The notes under the pieces were generated by a model that was not told where the DNA came from, did no database searches, and saw only the letters and a program-made list of their open reading frames with translations. From NCBI GenBank assembly GCA_949300145.1, contig CASGDA010000006.1, positions 186,001 through 250,000 on the forward strand: a DNA stretch of 64,000 nt. The letters are read 5' to 3'. This document shows positions 17,551-25,137 of the stretch, piece after piece; within the stretch, counting starts at the first letter, position 1; each line of letters begins with the position of its first letter. Position numbers and translations under genes: made by a program. This stretch comes from an uncultured Treponema sp. GTDB lineage: Bacteria; Spirochaetota; Spirochaetia; Treponematales; Treponemataceae.

Positions 17551-18189
17551 TCAAAAGAAACCGTTCTCTTTCAGGAGGGTTTCGGTCAGTCCCCCCGAAT
17601 CCGGGCGGAGAAATTTCTCCACATATTTTCCGATGATATCGGTTTCCAGATTGACCATATCACCGGGTTTACGCTCCAAAAGGGTTGTCTCTCCGGCTGT
17701 ATGGGGAATTAAACTTACGGTAAAATCAGATTTGGAAACCTTCGCAACTGTCAGGCTTATGCCGTCCACCGCGACCGAGCCCTTTTCCACAATATAACGC
17801 GAAAGCTCCGGCGAAACGCTGACCGTCACCAGAACAGCGTTTCCTTCCGGACGGGAAGAAACAATCTTTCCGGTTCCGTCAATGTGGCCGGCGACAATGT
17901 GCCCGCCGAAACGGCCCTGAGCCGGAAGCGCCCGTTCAAGATTCACCATGGAACCGGAACGCAGCTGCCCGAGATTACTGCGCCGCAAGGTTTCCGGCAT
18001 AACATCCGCCGCAAAAACACCTTCACGGGGAAAGAGGGCTGCAGTCAGGCATACCCCGTTCACCGCTACGCTGTCCCCGGTTTTTATACCGGAAAAAATT
18101 TTCGGGCAAAAAATTGAAATGCGGCAGGAAGTTCCGCTTACAGACAGACTTTCGACACGGCCTTTTTCTTCAATTATACCGGTAAACAC
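17551..18189 (-). CDS. ribE: Riboflavin synthase alpha chain
   Basis: Dismutates two lumazine molecules to riboflavin. Two tandem lumazine-binding barrels are seen: [14 protein letters not shown] to [10 protein letters not shown], and [15 protein letters not shown] to [13 protein letters not shown]. The start is the GTG at 18189 because family members begin MFTGII and GGAGG stands five to six bases upstream. An upstream in-frame start at 18210 would run into the regulatory hairpin. First gene after the FMN riboswitch. Confidence 0.93.
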   Translation of the reverse strand: MFTGIIEEKGRVESLSVSGTSCRISIFCPKIFSGIKTGDSVAVNGVCLTAALFPREGVFAADVMPETLRRSNLGQLRSGSMVNLERALPAQGRFGGHIVAGHIDGTGKIVSSRPEGNAVLVTVSVSPELSRYIVEKGSVAVDGISLTVAKVSKSDFTVSLIPHTAGETTLLERKPGDMVNLETDIIGKYVEKFLRPDSGGLTETLLKENGFF

Positions 18190-18209
18190 AGGCGCCTCCG
18201 GAAAAGACA

Positions 18210-18257
18210 CCGAAGCGGTTTCCCTGAAAATAAAAAAACCGCTTCGGACGGCGGTTT
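18210..18257 (-). terminator. Attenuator below the FMN riboswitch: two mutually exclusive hairpins
   Basis: In the minus-strand RNA, AAACCGC pairs with GCGGTTT (18257-18251 with 18242-18236) and is followed by a U-run, giving an intrinsic terminator. The same GCGGTTT segment is also part of CCGAAGCGGTTT (18247-18236), which matches AAACCGCTTCGG (18221-18210) perfectly over 12 bp. The two structures cannot coexist. The second hairpin ends about 11 bases ahead of the ribE Shine-Dalgarno. Confidence 0.75.
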
Positions 18258-18297
18258 ACAATGCACCCGGCTCGGTGCGCTCGACAATTCATATGCC

Positions 18298-18430
18298 ATC
18301 CTCTCCCATCCAGACTATACTGTCGGCTCCGGATTCAAACCGGATCTGCTTTCGCTCGCGGGCTCATCCTTAAACAGGCATCACCGCCGGTGGGGAATAG
18401 GATAAAAATCCGTCACCCCGCCCTGAAGAT
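18298..18430 (-). ncRNA. FMN riboswitch (RFN element)
   Basis: On the minus strand the conserved RFN core is clear: GGGCGGGGTGACGG, TTCCCCACCGGCGGTGATG, GAGCCCGCGAGC, GATCCGG ... ATCCGGAGCCGACAGT and ATAGTCTGGATGGGAGAG. P1 is ATCTTC (18430-18425) with GAGGAT (18303-18298). It senses FMN and should control transcription of ribE-ribBA-ribH through the downstream attenuator. A weak -10-like TATAAA lies between it and the tRNA, about 18438-18443. Confidence 0.95.
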
Positions 18431-18448
18431 TCCAATTTTTATACAGTT

Positions 18449-18520
18449 GGAGCATACCGGAATCGAACCGGTCACCTATTGATTGCGAACCAATCGCTCT
18501 ACCAAATGAGCTAATGCCCC
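18449..18520 (-). tRNA. tRNA-Ala (anticodon CGC)
   Basis: A 72-nt cloverleaf on the minus strand beginning GGGGCATTAGCTC and ending TATGCTCC. The anticodon loop TTCGCAA gives CGC. The T arm reads CCGGTTCGATTCCGG. The acceptor stem has a G:U pair at position 3:70, the classic alanine identity element. CCA is not encoded. A TATAAT box lies just upstream at about 18529-18534. It ends only 18 bases before the FMN riboswitch on the same strand. Confidence 0.95.
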
Positions 18521-18550
18521 GAGATAGAATTATAATAACGCAAAAAAGAT

Positions 18551-18579
18551 TTGCTTTCAAGTCCTTTTAAGGCTATTAT
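18551..18579 (+). promoter_or_regulatory. Promoter of the lipoprotein gene (leaderless)
   Basis: TTGCTT (18551-18556), 17-bp spacer, TATTAT (18574-18579), then six bases to the ATG at 18586. No Shine-Dalgarno. It is divergent from the tRNA-Ala promoter. Confidence 0.55.
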
Positions 18580-18585
18580 AATAAT

Positions 18586-19098
18586 ATGAAGATAAGAAAA
18601 AATTTCCCGCCTGCTTTTTGCTGCCTCCTGATTACGGCGTTTTTATTTGTGCTTTCAGGATGTTTTACCGGAAAAGTCGGAACAACCGCGCCCGCGGAAC
18701 TTTCAGAACTTCAACAGGAACTCACAAACAAAACGTGGCTGCTGAGCGGTATGTTTTTCGAGAACCAGTTTATTCCGCTGGAACCCGGACACGGTTCAAA
18801 CCACATCCTGCTTTTTTATGAGGACGGAACCTTTGAATCCTCTACAGGAATAAATGTCCTTGAAGGAACATGGACTCTTAAAAAACCGGCGGGGAATGGA
18901 AGCGCAGGAATCAGCTTTGAAATAACTTCAGAGTCGCACGAAACTTACGGTGATGAAGACGCCGCCAAATTTGAAAACACTTTCATAGGCCTCTTCGATT
19001 CAGTGAGGAAGATAGACTCATACGGAAACCAGTTTTCGCTTTATGACGGGGAGGGTAAAACCATTCTGAAATTCATACTGAATAATCCCGACTGGTAG
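18586..19098 (+). CDS. Putative lipoprotein
   Basis: Not recognised. The 170-aa protein has a type II signal peptide (FCCLLITAFLFVL) with lipobox LSGC at residues 23-26, so the mature protein should be lipid-anchored. The body contains TWLLSGMFFENQFIPL, FYEDGTFESS and LEGTWTLKKP, a beta-rich pattern reminiscent of small lipocalin-like or META-type domains. That similarity is weak. Followed by a strong terminator. Single-gene unit. Confidence 0.7.
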   Translation: MKIRKNFPPAFCCLLITAFLFVLSGCFTGKVGTTAPAELSELQQELTNKTWLLSGMFFENQFIPLEPGHGSNHILLFYEDGTFESSTGINVLEGTWTLKKPAGNGSAGISFEITSESHETYGDEDAAKFENTFIGLFDSVRKIDSYGNQFSLYDGEGKTILKFILNNPDW

Positions 19099-19126
19099 CA
19101 CCGGGGAAGCCCCGCCAACAGCAAAA

Positions 19127-19159
19127 CGGGAACCCGCGCAAGGGTTCCCGCTCTTTTTT
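19127..19159 (+). terminator. Rho-independent terminator
   Basis: Nine-base-pair stem CGGGAACCC (19127-19135) with GGGTTCCCG (19142-19150), loop gcgcaa, followed by CTCTTTTTT. It ends the lipoprotein transcript and lies before the convergent phosphofructokinase gene. Confidence 0.9.
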
Positions 19160-19181
19160 CAGGATTAACCGGAAGCACGGC

Positions 19182-20549
19182 TCAACGCTGCCGGCTTATA
19201 CTTTTCTGCAGAAAGCTGTCCTTGTCGTTCACCATGAGAACCGGCTGTCCGGTAGCATCAAGGGCGTCCCTCCACAGGGAGCCTTCCGGATTCACATAGT
19301 TACGTTTGCAGGTCGCAACCGCGATGGGAATATGCACGAATTTGTTATGCACCAAACCTATCAGCAGCTTGGTTTTACCGGCCATGGCGGCATGGACGGC
19401 ATTGTTTCCGAGGCGCTCGCAATAAATTGAATCAACAGCGGCGGCTGGGGCGGAACGTATCTGATAACTGGGGTCTATATACTTCAAGTTTATATGCATT
19501 CCAATGGACTTGAAATAATCCTGCATCCTATCCCGGAGGAATGTTCCTATATCCGCAAGACGGCGATTCCCGGAGTCATCGGTACCCTTTTCAGTCTGCA
19601 TTAAATCCTGTCCCGCGCCTTCCGCCACAACAATCACCGCATGATGACGGTCCCGCAGCCTGTTCTCCAGAACACGGAGGAAGCCGCAGGGACCTTCAAG
19701 CTCGAAAGGAACTTCCGGAATAAGGACAAAGTTAGCCTCATGGCTGGCGATAGCCGTGTGTGTGGCGATGAATCCCGATTCCCTTCCCATAAGCTTGACA
19801 AGACCTATTCCGTTAATCTGGGAATGGGCTTCCATATGGGCGGCGGCGACAGCCTCGGTAGCCTTGACAACAGCGGTGTCAAACCCGAAAGACTTCTGGA
19901 TAAAAGACAAATCATTGTCAACCGTCTTGGGGATGCCCACAACGGCAATCTTCAAGCCGCGCCTTTCAATTTCCTCGGCCACTTCAAGGGATCCTCTCTG
20001 GGTTCCGTCTCCGCCTATTATGAAAATAATATTGACATTCAGGTTTTCAATCGCATCGGCAATCTCAACAACCCGGTTCCCGCCGCCGCGGGAAGTGCCG
20101 AGCATTGACCCGCCCGTTTTGTGGCAGTCATCCACTTTATCAGGGTCCAGAGGGATAATGTCATATCCGTACTCAGGCAGAAGCCCTTTGAATCCGAAGC
20201 GTATACCGCTGATCCGTCTTACGCCGTAACGGATCCACAAACAACGCACCACAGCGCGGATAACGTCATTCAAACCCGGACAAAGCCCTCCGCAGGTTAC
20301 AACCGCCGCATGAACATGGCTGGGGTTAAAGAAAATGTTTGCCCTCGGCCCGGCCTTTTCCAGCAAATTCGAACTGTCCGCGGGGGATTCGTTTTCGTTT
20401 TTATTGTAATCCACCCTGTAACGGATGAATTCACTGTCAGTAACATAATTAGCTATAAAATCACCGCTTTTAGTGGAAAGCTGTATAGGCGATTTAACCT
20501 TACATTCACCAAGGGTTGAAATTGAAAAATCGTAAATTTTGTTGTCCAT
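19182..20549 (-). CDS. pfk: 6-phosphofructokinase (Gly/Lys type)
   Basis: Phosphorylates fructose 6-phosphate, the committed step of glycolysis. Motifs are [35 protein letters not shown] and [11 protein letters not shown]. The Gly after GGD is the ATP-type residue while Lys in PKTVDND is common in PPi-type and trypanosomatid enzymes, so the donor is probably ATP but not certain. I start at the ATG at 20549 (MDNKIYDF). An upstream in-frame start at 20630 would place the promoter inside the gene. 455 aa. Confidence 0.88.
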   Translation of the reverse strand: MDNKIYDFSISTLGECKVKSPIQLSTKSGDFIANYVTDSEFIRYRVDYNKNENESPADSSNLLEKAGPRANIFFNPSHVHAAVVTCGGLCPGLNDVIRAVVRCLWIRYGVRRISGIRFGFKGLLPEYGYDIIPLDPDKVDDCHKTGGSMLGTSRGGGNRVVEIADAIENLNVNIIFIIGGDGTQRGSLEVAEEIERRGLKIAVVGIPKTVDNDLSFIQKSFGFDTAVVKATEAVAAAHMEAHSQINGIGLVKLMGRESGFIATHTAIASHEANFVLIPEVPFELEGPCGFLRVLENRLRDRHHAVIVVAEGAGQDLMQTEKGTDDSGNRRLADIGTFLRDRMQDYFKSIGMHINLKYIDPSYQIRSAPAAAVDSIYCERLGNNAVHAAMAGKTKLLIGLVHNKFVHIPIAVATCKRNYVNPEGSLWRDALDATGQPVLMVNDKDSFLQKSISRQR

Positions 20550-20559
20550 AATCATCTGG

Positions 20560-20588
20560 ATTATATCACCCGAAAGCGTATCGGGCAA
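20560..20588 (-). promoter_or_regulatory. Promoter of phosphofructokinase (nearly leaderless)
   Basis: Minus strand: TTGCCC (20583-20588), 17-bp spacer, TATAAT (20560-20565), ten bases to the ATG at 20549 without a ribosome binding site. Confidence 0.5.
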
Positions 20589-20669
20589 CCTGTTTTGCAG
20601 GTTTAGATAAAACAGGCGCCCCGGACTCACCGGTATGCGGAGGATTTCCGGGGCGGAATTTTATTCCGG

Positions 20670-21413
20670 CTACTTCAGCTCGAAAACAGCATGAACACTG
20701 ACGGAGATATCACTTTTACCGGCAGACACAGGAGTCGCCGCAGCCGTATCAGCTGCATACAAAGTGGCGTTGCTCTGGTACAGCGGCCTGTTGTAATTTT
20801 CCTCCGAAACTGAAAGAACCCTGCCGAGTTTTGCCCCGGAAGCTTCGGCAAGTTTTTCCGCCGCTTCCCTCGCCTGCTGCATGGCCAAAAGGCGGGCTTC
20901 GGCGACGGCTTCCGACGTGTCGGAAACGCTGAAACTAAGCGAAGAAAGCTCATTCGCTCCCGCGGCGATAGCGGCGTCGATTACAGTTCCGGCCTTTGTA
21001 ATTTCCCGCAGGACGATGGTAAGCATATTCGACACACGGTAATCACCGGCGATTGACTTGCCGTTCACATAGGAGGTTTCCTGAAAAATCCTGTAATTTG
21101 AAGTTGAGAAGGATTCCCTGGCCAGCCCCAGAGCAATAAGCGCATCCTGCACATCTGTCATAACAGCGGCGTTTTCACCGGCGGCTTCCTCCACAGAGGA
21201 ATTCCTGGTGACCACAGACAGCTGTATTGTAGCAACATCCGGAAGAACCTGCACGGCACCCTGCCCGCTGACGGACACACTACGCTGGTTCTCGACTGAA
21301 GTTCTTGAGACTGAATAGACAAAGAAAGACACGCAGACCAATAAAACCGCACAGGCTAATATTAAAAAAGCCGCGCTTTGAAAGGAAATTTTCTGATTCT
21401 GTTCTGTATTCAT
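20670..21413 (-). CDS. SIMPL-domain (DUF541) protein
   Basis: Envelope protein of the SIMPL family, whose members form oligomeric rings and have roles that are poorly defined. An N-terminal membrane anchor (AAFLILACAVLLVCVSFFVYSV) is followed by the family start SVSGQGAVQVLPDVATIQLSV, the middle VSNMLTIVLREITKAGTVID, and the typical ending ISVSVHAVFELK. 247 aa. A TATAAT box lies 16 bases before the ATG and no Shine-Dalgarno is evident. Located between phosphofructokinase and an unknown large protein on the same strand. Confidence 0.82.
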   Translation of the reverse strand: MNTEQNQKISFQSAAFLILACAVLLVCVSFFVYSVSRTSVENQRSVSVSGQGAVQVLPDVATIQLSVVTRNSSVEEAAGENAAVMTDVQDALIALGLARESFSTSNYRIFQETSYVNGKSIAGDYRVSNMLTIVLREITKAGTVIDAAIAAGANELSSLSFSVSDTSEAVAEARLLAMQQAREAAEKLAEASGAKLGRVLSVSEENYNRPLYQSNATLYAADTAAATPVSAGKSDISVSVHAVFELK

Positions 21414-21468
21414 AATAAGAAAACAGAATTATACAAACCCGGTTACAGGAGACAGAGGAACTCAGATT

Positions 21469-23397
21469 TCAAACTTTCATGGAGCCTTTCACGATTTTCA
21501 AGATATAAAGCTGAATATAAACATAAAGGGCTTCCCTGTTTTTTATTTTCTGAAGGTTCGGCGTATCCGTCAAAGTACGCGCCAGATTCCTCACCCGGTC
21601 TATATCGAAAGACGAGCCCCATATGGTTCTGAGAACCCGGCGCATATAATCACGTATAAGGGAATTCACATCTTCAGTCAGGTTTTTCTTGGCCTGGGCG
21701 TCCAGGGACATATTCCACTGCCCCAAAGCCAGTTTCAATTCATTCTCCAGGGAAGAATTCGGAGGGATGAGGGAAGATTCAACCCGGGACACCGCGTAGG
21801 AAAGGTCGGATTTCCGCTTGCCGGACGCAGAAGTTTCCCCGGAAGGCTCGGTCAGGGTCAGTTTGGTTGTCCCGGAATTCCCGGCGGGGGCTTTTTTTGC
21901 TTTCCGCGGTTTACGGAAAAAGGCGATAATCGAGGAAACAATGGGAATTGTATACCAGAACGGCAGAAGAATTTTAGCATCGGTTAAAAGCTCCTGCCGG
22001 CTCAGCATAAAAAGTTCGCTTAAAGGAACGAGAGCGCCGTGGGAAAACACCCTGAATTCCTGCCCGTTTTTTTTCGTGGAGAAATTTTCGTGGGCCAAAA
22101 GGGAAATGAAAGACGCGGTTAAAAGCCCGTATAAAACAGGGGAAACCTTTTTGCACTCCTCCTCCAGAAGCCTTTCAAAATCACTCTGGTTTTTCATTGC
22201 GGGGGTATTCTGAAACACACACAGCTGGTCGTACCAAAGTCTGGTGATATTCTCCTTCAACGTTTTTCTGGCCGAATCACAGAGCCTGACAATAAGGGCT
22301 TCAACCTTGGTTTTAAGCACAAAGTATCCGGTACCCGACTCATCTTTAAAAATGAAGATTTCCGGAAATGAATCCCCTTCCCGGAAGGTGGTTTTTTCCC
22401 GGAGAAAATCATCCAAATCCTGCTTCTGGTACTGTCCCAACAGAGGAACACCCCGGGAATCAGTGAAGCGGCATATATCATCCATCGAGAAATAATAAGG
22501 CGCTTTCTGGAAACAGCCGGCAAGGTTTTTAAGGGCGGTCTCCCTCTGCAAATCCTGCTGGATTTTCCCCTTGAAATAATTGTTGAAATATTCGACCACG
22601 CACACACTCTGCAGGAGGGAAACTTCTTCCAGGGTTTTTTCGTTTTTCTTTACAATATATTGCCGGATAAAGGAACAGAGGTAATTGTACATGAGATACG
22701 CATCCCCTCCGTTTTTCAGGGCTTTCAACGCTTCTTCCGGCCTTGTCTGAAACTGGATAAGGAAATTCTTTACGGCGATATCCTTGCCGGGATTCACCGC
22801 CGACATCCTTTTGCGGATAAAATCGCGGGATTCGTCTTTCCTGAGGAAAAACCTGACCTTTGAAAGGGCCAGAAAAAGCAGTTTCTCCGGGGTTATGGAA
22901 TTCGGAAAAACCAGGGGGGAAACATCGCCGGGGAATTCTATTTTTACAAGACCGTCCGCAACCCGGTTTGACAGGGAAAAAACTTCATTCTCCACAAATT
23001 CAGCAAAATTTGAAGAAATCGAAACGACGTATAACAGAGACGGAGGGAATGTTTTCGGAAGCTCGTTGTAAGCGGGAAAAGGAATTTCAGGCTTATCCAG
23101 AATATTTTTATATACCGCGGAAAGCCTGTCTATATAAAACTGAGGAACAAAAACAACGTCCCTTCCCCGCACATCCTTGGAAATAACAAGTCCCATCTCA
23201 TCTTCAAGACTTTTTAACTTGTTTATAACTTCAGCCTGAGTGTTATCAAGAAAAACCACAAGCTCCGGAGCTTCCTGAAGGTAATGTCTGGCATACTTTT
23301 CAAGATATTCCGAAAAATTTTGAATTATGACGGTGGGCGAATTCTGTTTGCTGCTGTACATCCTCAGCAGGGAGGAAATTTCTGTAGGAATCGCCAT
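21469..23397 (-). CDS. Large uncharacterised protein (642 aa)
   Basis: Not recognised. The sequence is mostly helical and soluble, starting MAIPTEISSLLRMYSSKQ and carrying VVISKDVRGRD-like and PSLLYVVSISSNF segments. Near residue 490 there is a modest hydrophobic stretch (ILLPFWYTIPIVSSIIAFF) followed by a basic KPRKAKKAP, which could be a membrane contact. The tail SFDIDRVRNLARTLTDTPNLQKIKNREALYVYIQLYILKI is helical. No catalytic motif is evident. It starts with ATG at 23397, supported by a promoter ending six bases upstream. Confidence 0.65.
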   Translation of the reverse strand: MAIPTEISSLLRMYSSKQNSPTVIIQNFSEYLEKYARHYLQEAPELVVFLDNTQAEVINKLKSLEDEMGLVISKDVRGRDVVFVPQFYIDRLSAVYKNILDKPEIPFPAYNELPKTFPPSLLYVVSISSNFAEFVENEVFSLSNRVADGLVKIEFPGDVSPLVFPNSITPEKLLFLALSKVRFFLRKDESRDFIRKRMSAVNPGKDIAVKNFLIQFQTRPEEALKALKNGGDAYLMYNYLCSFIRQYIVKKNEKTLEEVSLLQSVCVVEYFNNYFKGKIQQDLQRETALKNLAGCFQKAPYYFSMDDICRFTDSRGVPLLGQYQKQDLDDFLREKTTFREGDSFPEIFIFKDESGTGYFVLKTKVEALIVRLCDSARKTLKENITRLWYDQLCVFQNTPAMKNQSDFERLLEEECKKVSPVLYGLLTASFISLLAHENFSTKKNGQEFRVFSHGALVPLSELFMLSRQELLTDAKILLPFWYTIPIVSSIIAFFRKPRKAKKAPAGNSGTTKLTLTEPSGETSASGKRKSDLSYAVSRVESSLIPPNSSLENELKLALGQWNMSLDAQAKKNLTEDVNSLIRDYMRRVLRTIWGSSFDIDRVRNLARTLTDTPNLQKIKNREALYVYIQLYILKIVKGSMKV

Positions 23398-23403
23398 ATG
23401 CGA

Positions 23404-23432
23404 AGTATATATTATTTGATGAGATTATACAA
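23404..23432 (-). promoter_or_regulatory. Promoter of the 642-aa protein gene (leaderless)
   Basis: Minus strand: TTGTAT (23427-23432), 17-bp spacer, TATACT (23404-23409), six bases (tcgcat) to the ATG at 23397. Confidence 0.6.
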
Positions 23433-23524
23433 TTAAAATTTATTTTCCCTCAAAAAAATGAATGCGCCAGCCCTTTTTCGTCATATATATAATTTGGAAA
23501 TATTATTAACATTGCGGAGGTTGT

Positions 23525-23941
23525 ATGAATTCACTTAACTCAATGCTGCTGGAAGGGAATGTGGTCAGGGATCCTGTTTTGAAGGAAACTGCGAAGGGAA
23601 CACCGGTTTGTACTTTTTCAATCGCATCAAACAGGTACTACAAACAGGATGACACGTTGGAAAAGGAAACGTCTTTCTTTGAGGTTGAAACCTGGGGAAA
23701 ACTGGCGGAAGCCTGCGGAAAAAGCTGCCGAAAAGGAAGGGGAGTCCGTGTAGTGGGAAGGATGAAGCAGGACAGATGGACAGGGACAGACGGAAAAAAC
23801 TACAGCCGGGTAAAAATCGTAGGTGAACATGTGGAATTCAAGCCTGTCTTCTCCAAAAACGCGGAAAAGGAACCTCAAAAAAATCCGGAGACAGCGGCGG
23901 TGGAACAGGAAAGCGGAATCCAGACTGTTCCTGTATTTTAA
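23525..23941 (+). CDS. ssb: Single-stranded DNA-binding protein
   Basis: OB-fold protein that coats single-stranded DNA. The core runs from MLLEGNVVRDPVLKET through CTFSIASNRYY, SFFEVETWGKLAEAC and VRVVGRMKQDRW to KIVGEHVEF. The C-terminal tail is short and ends TVPVF. The acidic DDDIPF-like tip that recruits partner proteins in most bacterial SSBs is not present. 138 aa. CGGAGG precedes the ATG. It may be a secondary SSB. Confidence 0.88.
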   Translation: MNSLNSMLLEGNVVRDPVLKETAKGTPVCTFSIASNRYYKQDDTLEKETSFFEVETWGKLAEACGKSCRKGRGVRVVGRMKQDRWTGTDGKNYSRVKIVGEHVEFKPVFSKNAEKEPQKNPETAAVEQESGIQTVPVF

Positions 23942-23948
23942 CCAATCC

Positions 23949-23981
23949 GGCCCGGCGCCCTGCAGGGGATGCCGCCGGGTC
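23949..23981. other. GC-rich hairpin between convergent genes
   Basis: CCCGGCG (23951-23957) pairs with CGCCGGG (23973-23979), enclosing a nested CCCTGCAGGG. There is no U-run on either strand, so it is at best a non-canonical terminator between ssb and the response regulator. Confidence 0.45.
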
Positions 23982-23996
23982 CAGGAGCTGCATAGC

Positions 23997-24701
23997 TTAT
24001 ATCAAATGCGGAAGGGAAAACCGGTATCCGGCACCGCGTATTGTGAAAACAAATCTTTTGCCGTTTTTGGAATCACCAAGCTTGCGCCGGAGTCTTGCGA
24101 TATGAACATCGATTGTTCTGGTTGTCATCCCCATATCATATCCCCAAACGGAAGAAAGAAGCTCCTCCCTGGAAATAATCTGGTCTTTATGCTGGGCCAC
24201 ATAAGTCAGCAGCTTTATTTCCAAAGCGGACAACGGATACTCCATTCCGGAATTGATGATTAACCCCCGGGTTAAATTGATACAAACATCGCAGTCATAC
24301 TGAGTTTTTTCCTCACCTTTATGCTTCATTTCCGCGCGGCGCCGCAAAGCTTCTATCCGCACAAGGAGTTCCCGGATTTCAAACGGTTTAGTCATGTAAT
24401 CATCCGCTCCCAGAGACAAGCCGGAAACCTTATCATCCAGCTGGGATCTGGCGGTAAGCATCAGTACCTGGGTCTGGATTCCAGCCTCACGCAGGGAACG
24501 GCATACGGAGAAACCGTCCTTGCCCGGCAGCATGACGTCAAGAATAATAACAGAGTAATCACCTGTCATTGCAAGTCTTTCACCTTCAGGGCCGGTTGAA
24601 CAGGATTCAAACTTATAACCTTCTGTTTCAAGCCTGTCCCCGATAGTAAGAACAAGTCCCGGTTCATCCTCTATCATTAAAATTCTGGGCGGCTGTTTCA
24701 T
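23997..24701 (-). CDS. OmpR-family response regulator
   Basis: DNA-binding response regulator, 234 aa. The receiver domain has MIEDEPGL (acidic pocket), VIILDVMLPGKDGF (phospho-acceptor Asp) and YMTKPFEIREL (Lys). The C-terminal winged helix ends with SREELLSSVWGYDMGMTTRTIDVHIARLRRKLG, which is PhoB/OmpR-like. Its start overlaps the end of the kinase reading frame by 38 bases, so kinase and regulator form one operon. The regulator itself looks intact although its kinase is interrupted. Targets unknown. Confidence 0.93.
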   Translation of the reverse strand: MKQPPRILMIEDEPGLVLTIGDRLETEGYKFESCSTGPEGERLAMTGDYSVIILDVMLPGKDGFSVCRSLREAGIQTQVLMLTARSQLDDKVSGLSLGADDYMTKPFEIRELLVRIEALRRRAEMKHKGEEKTQYDCDVCINLTRGLIINSGMEYPLSALEIKLLTYVAQHKDQIISREELLSSVWGYDMGMTTRTIDVHIARLRRKLGDSKNGKRFVFTIRGAGYRFSLPHLI

Positions 24702-25128
24702 ATTTTCTAAAATTCCCCTCCAAAGAATCAGCAGCGGGAAACACCAAAATAAATGTTGTCCCGCTGTCCTTTTTTGTATCTATAAAAATTGTACCGTTAT
24801 GGACGGTTACAACCTTTGCCACAAGGCTCAACCCTATACCGTTTCCGGGAATCTGATTCCTCAAGGCTTCCCTTCCACGGACAAAGGGCTCGAATATTGT
24901 TTTAATTTCTTCCTCCAATATCCCGCTGCCTTTATCTGAAAAAGTGACACATATAAAACCACAGGAACTGCTTTTATGTACACGTGACAACGGCTTTACG
25001 CATCTTTTTTTTAAGGGATATGCCGGGAAATCTTTTTGCAGCCATGCGGATACAGCCAGATATTTTCCGGAGAAGGCATGGCGCATCGCATTCAAAACAA
25101 TATTACCGAAAGCCGACTGTAATTCCAA
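24664..25128 (-). pseudogene. Histidine kinase, C-terminal ATPase fragment
   Basis: This frame carries the N box SAFGNIVLNAMRHAF, the DxGxG box FSDKGSGILEEEI, the F region IFEPFVRG and the second G box PGNGIGLSLVAKV of a sensor kinase. It is in the same frame as the upstream kinase part and separated only by a TAA (25138-25140). Restart at the TTG at 25128 is possible but would yield an isolated ATP-binding domain. It was most likely the second half of one protein of about 630 aa. Confidence 0.75.
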
Positions 25129-25137
25129 AGCATTCCC

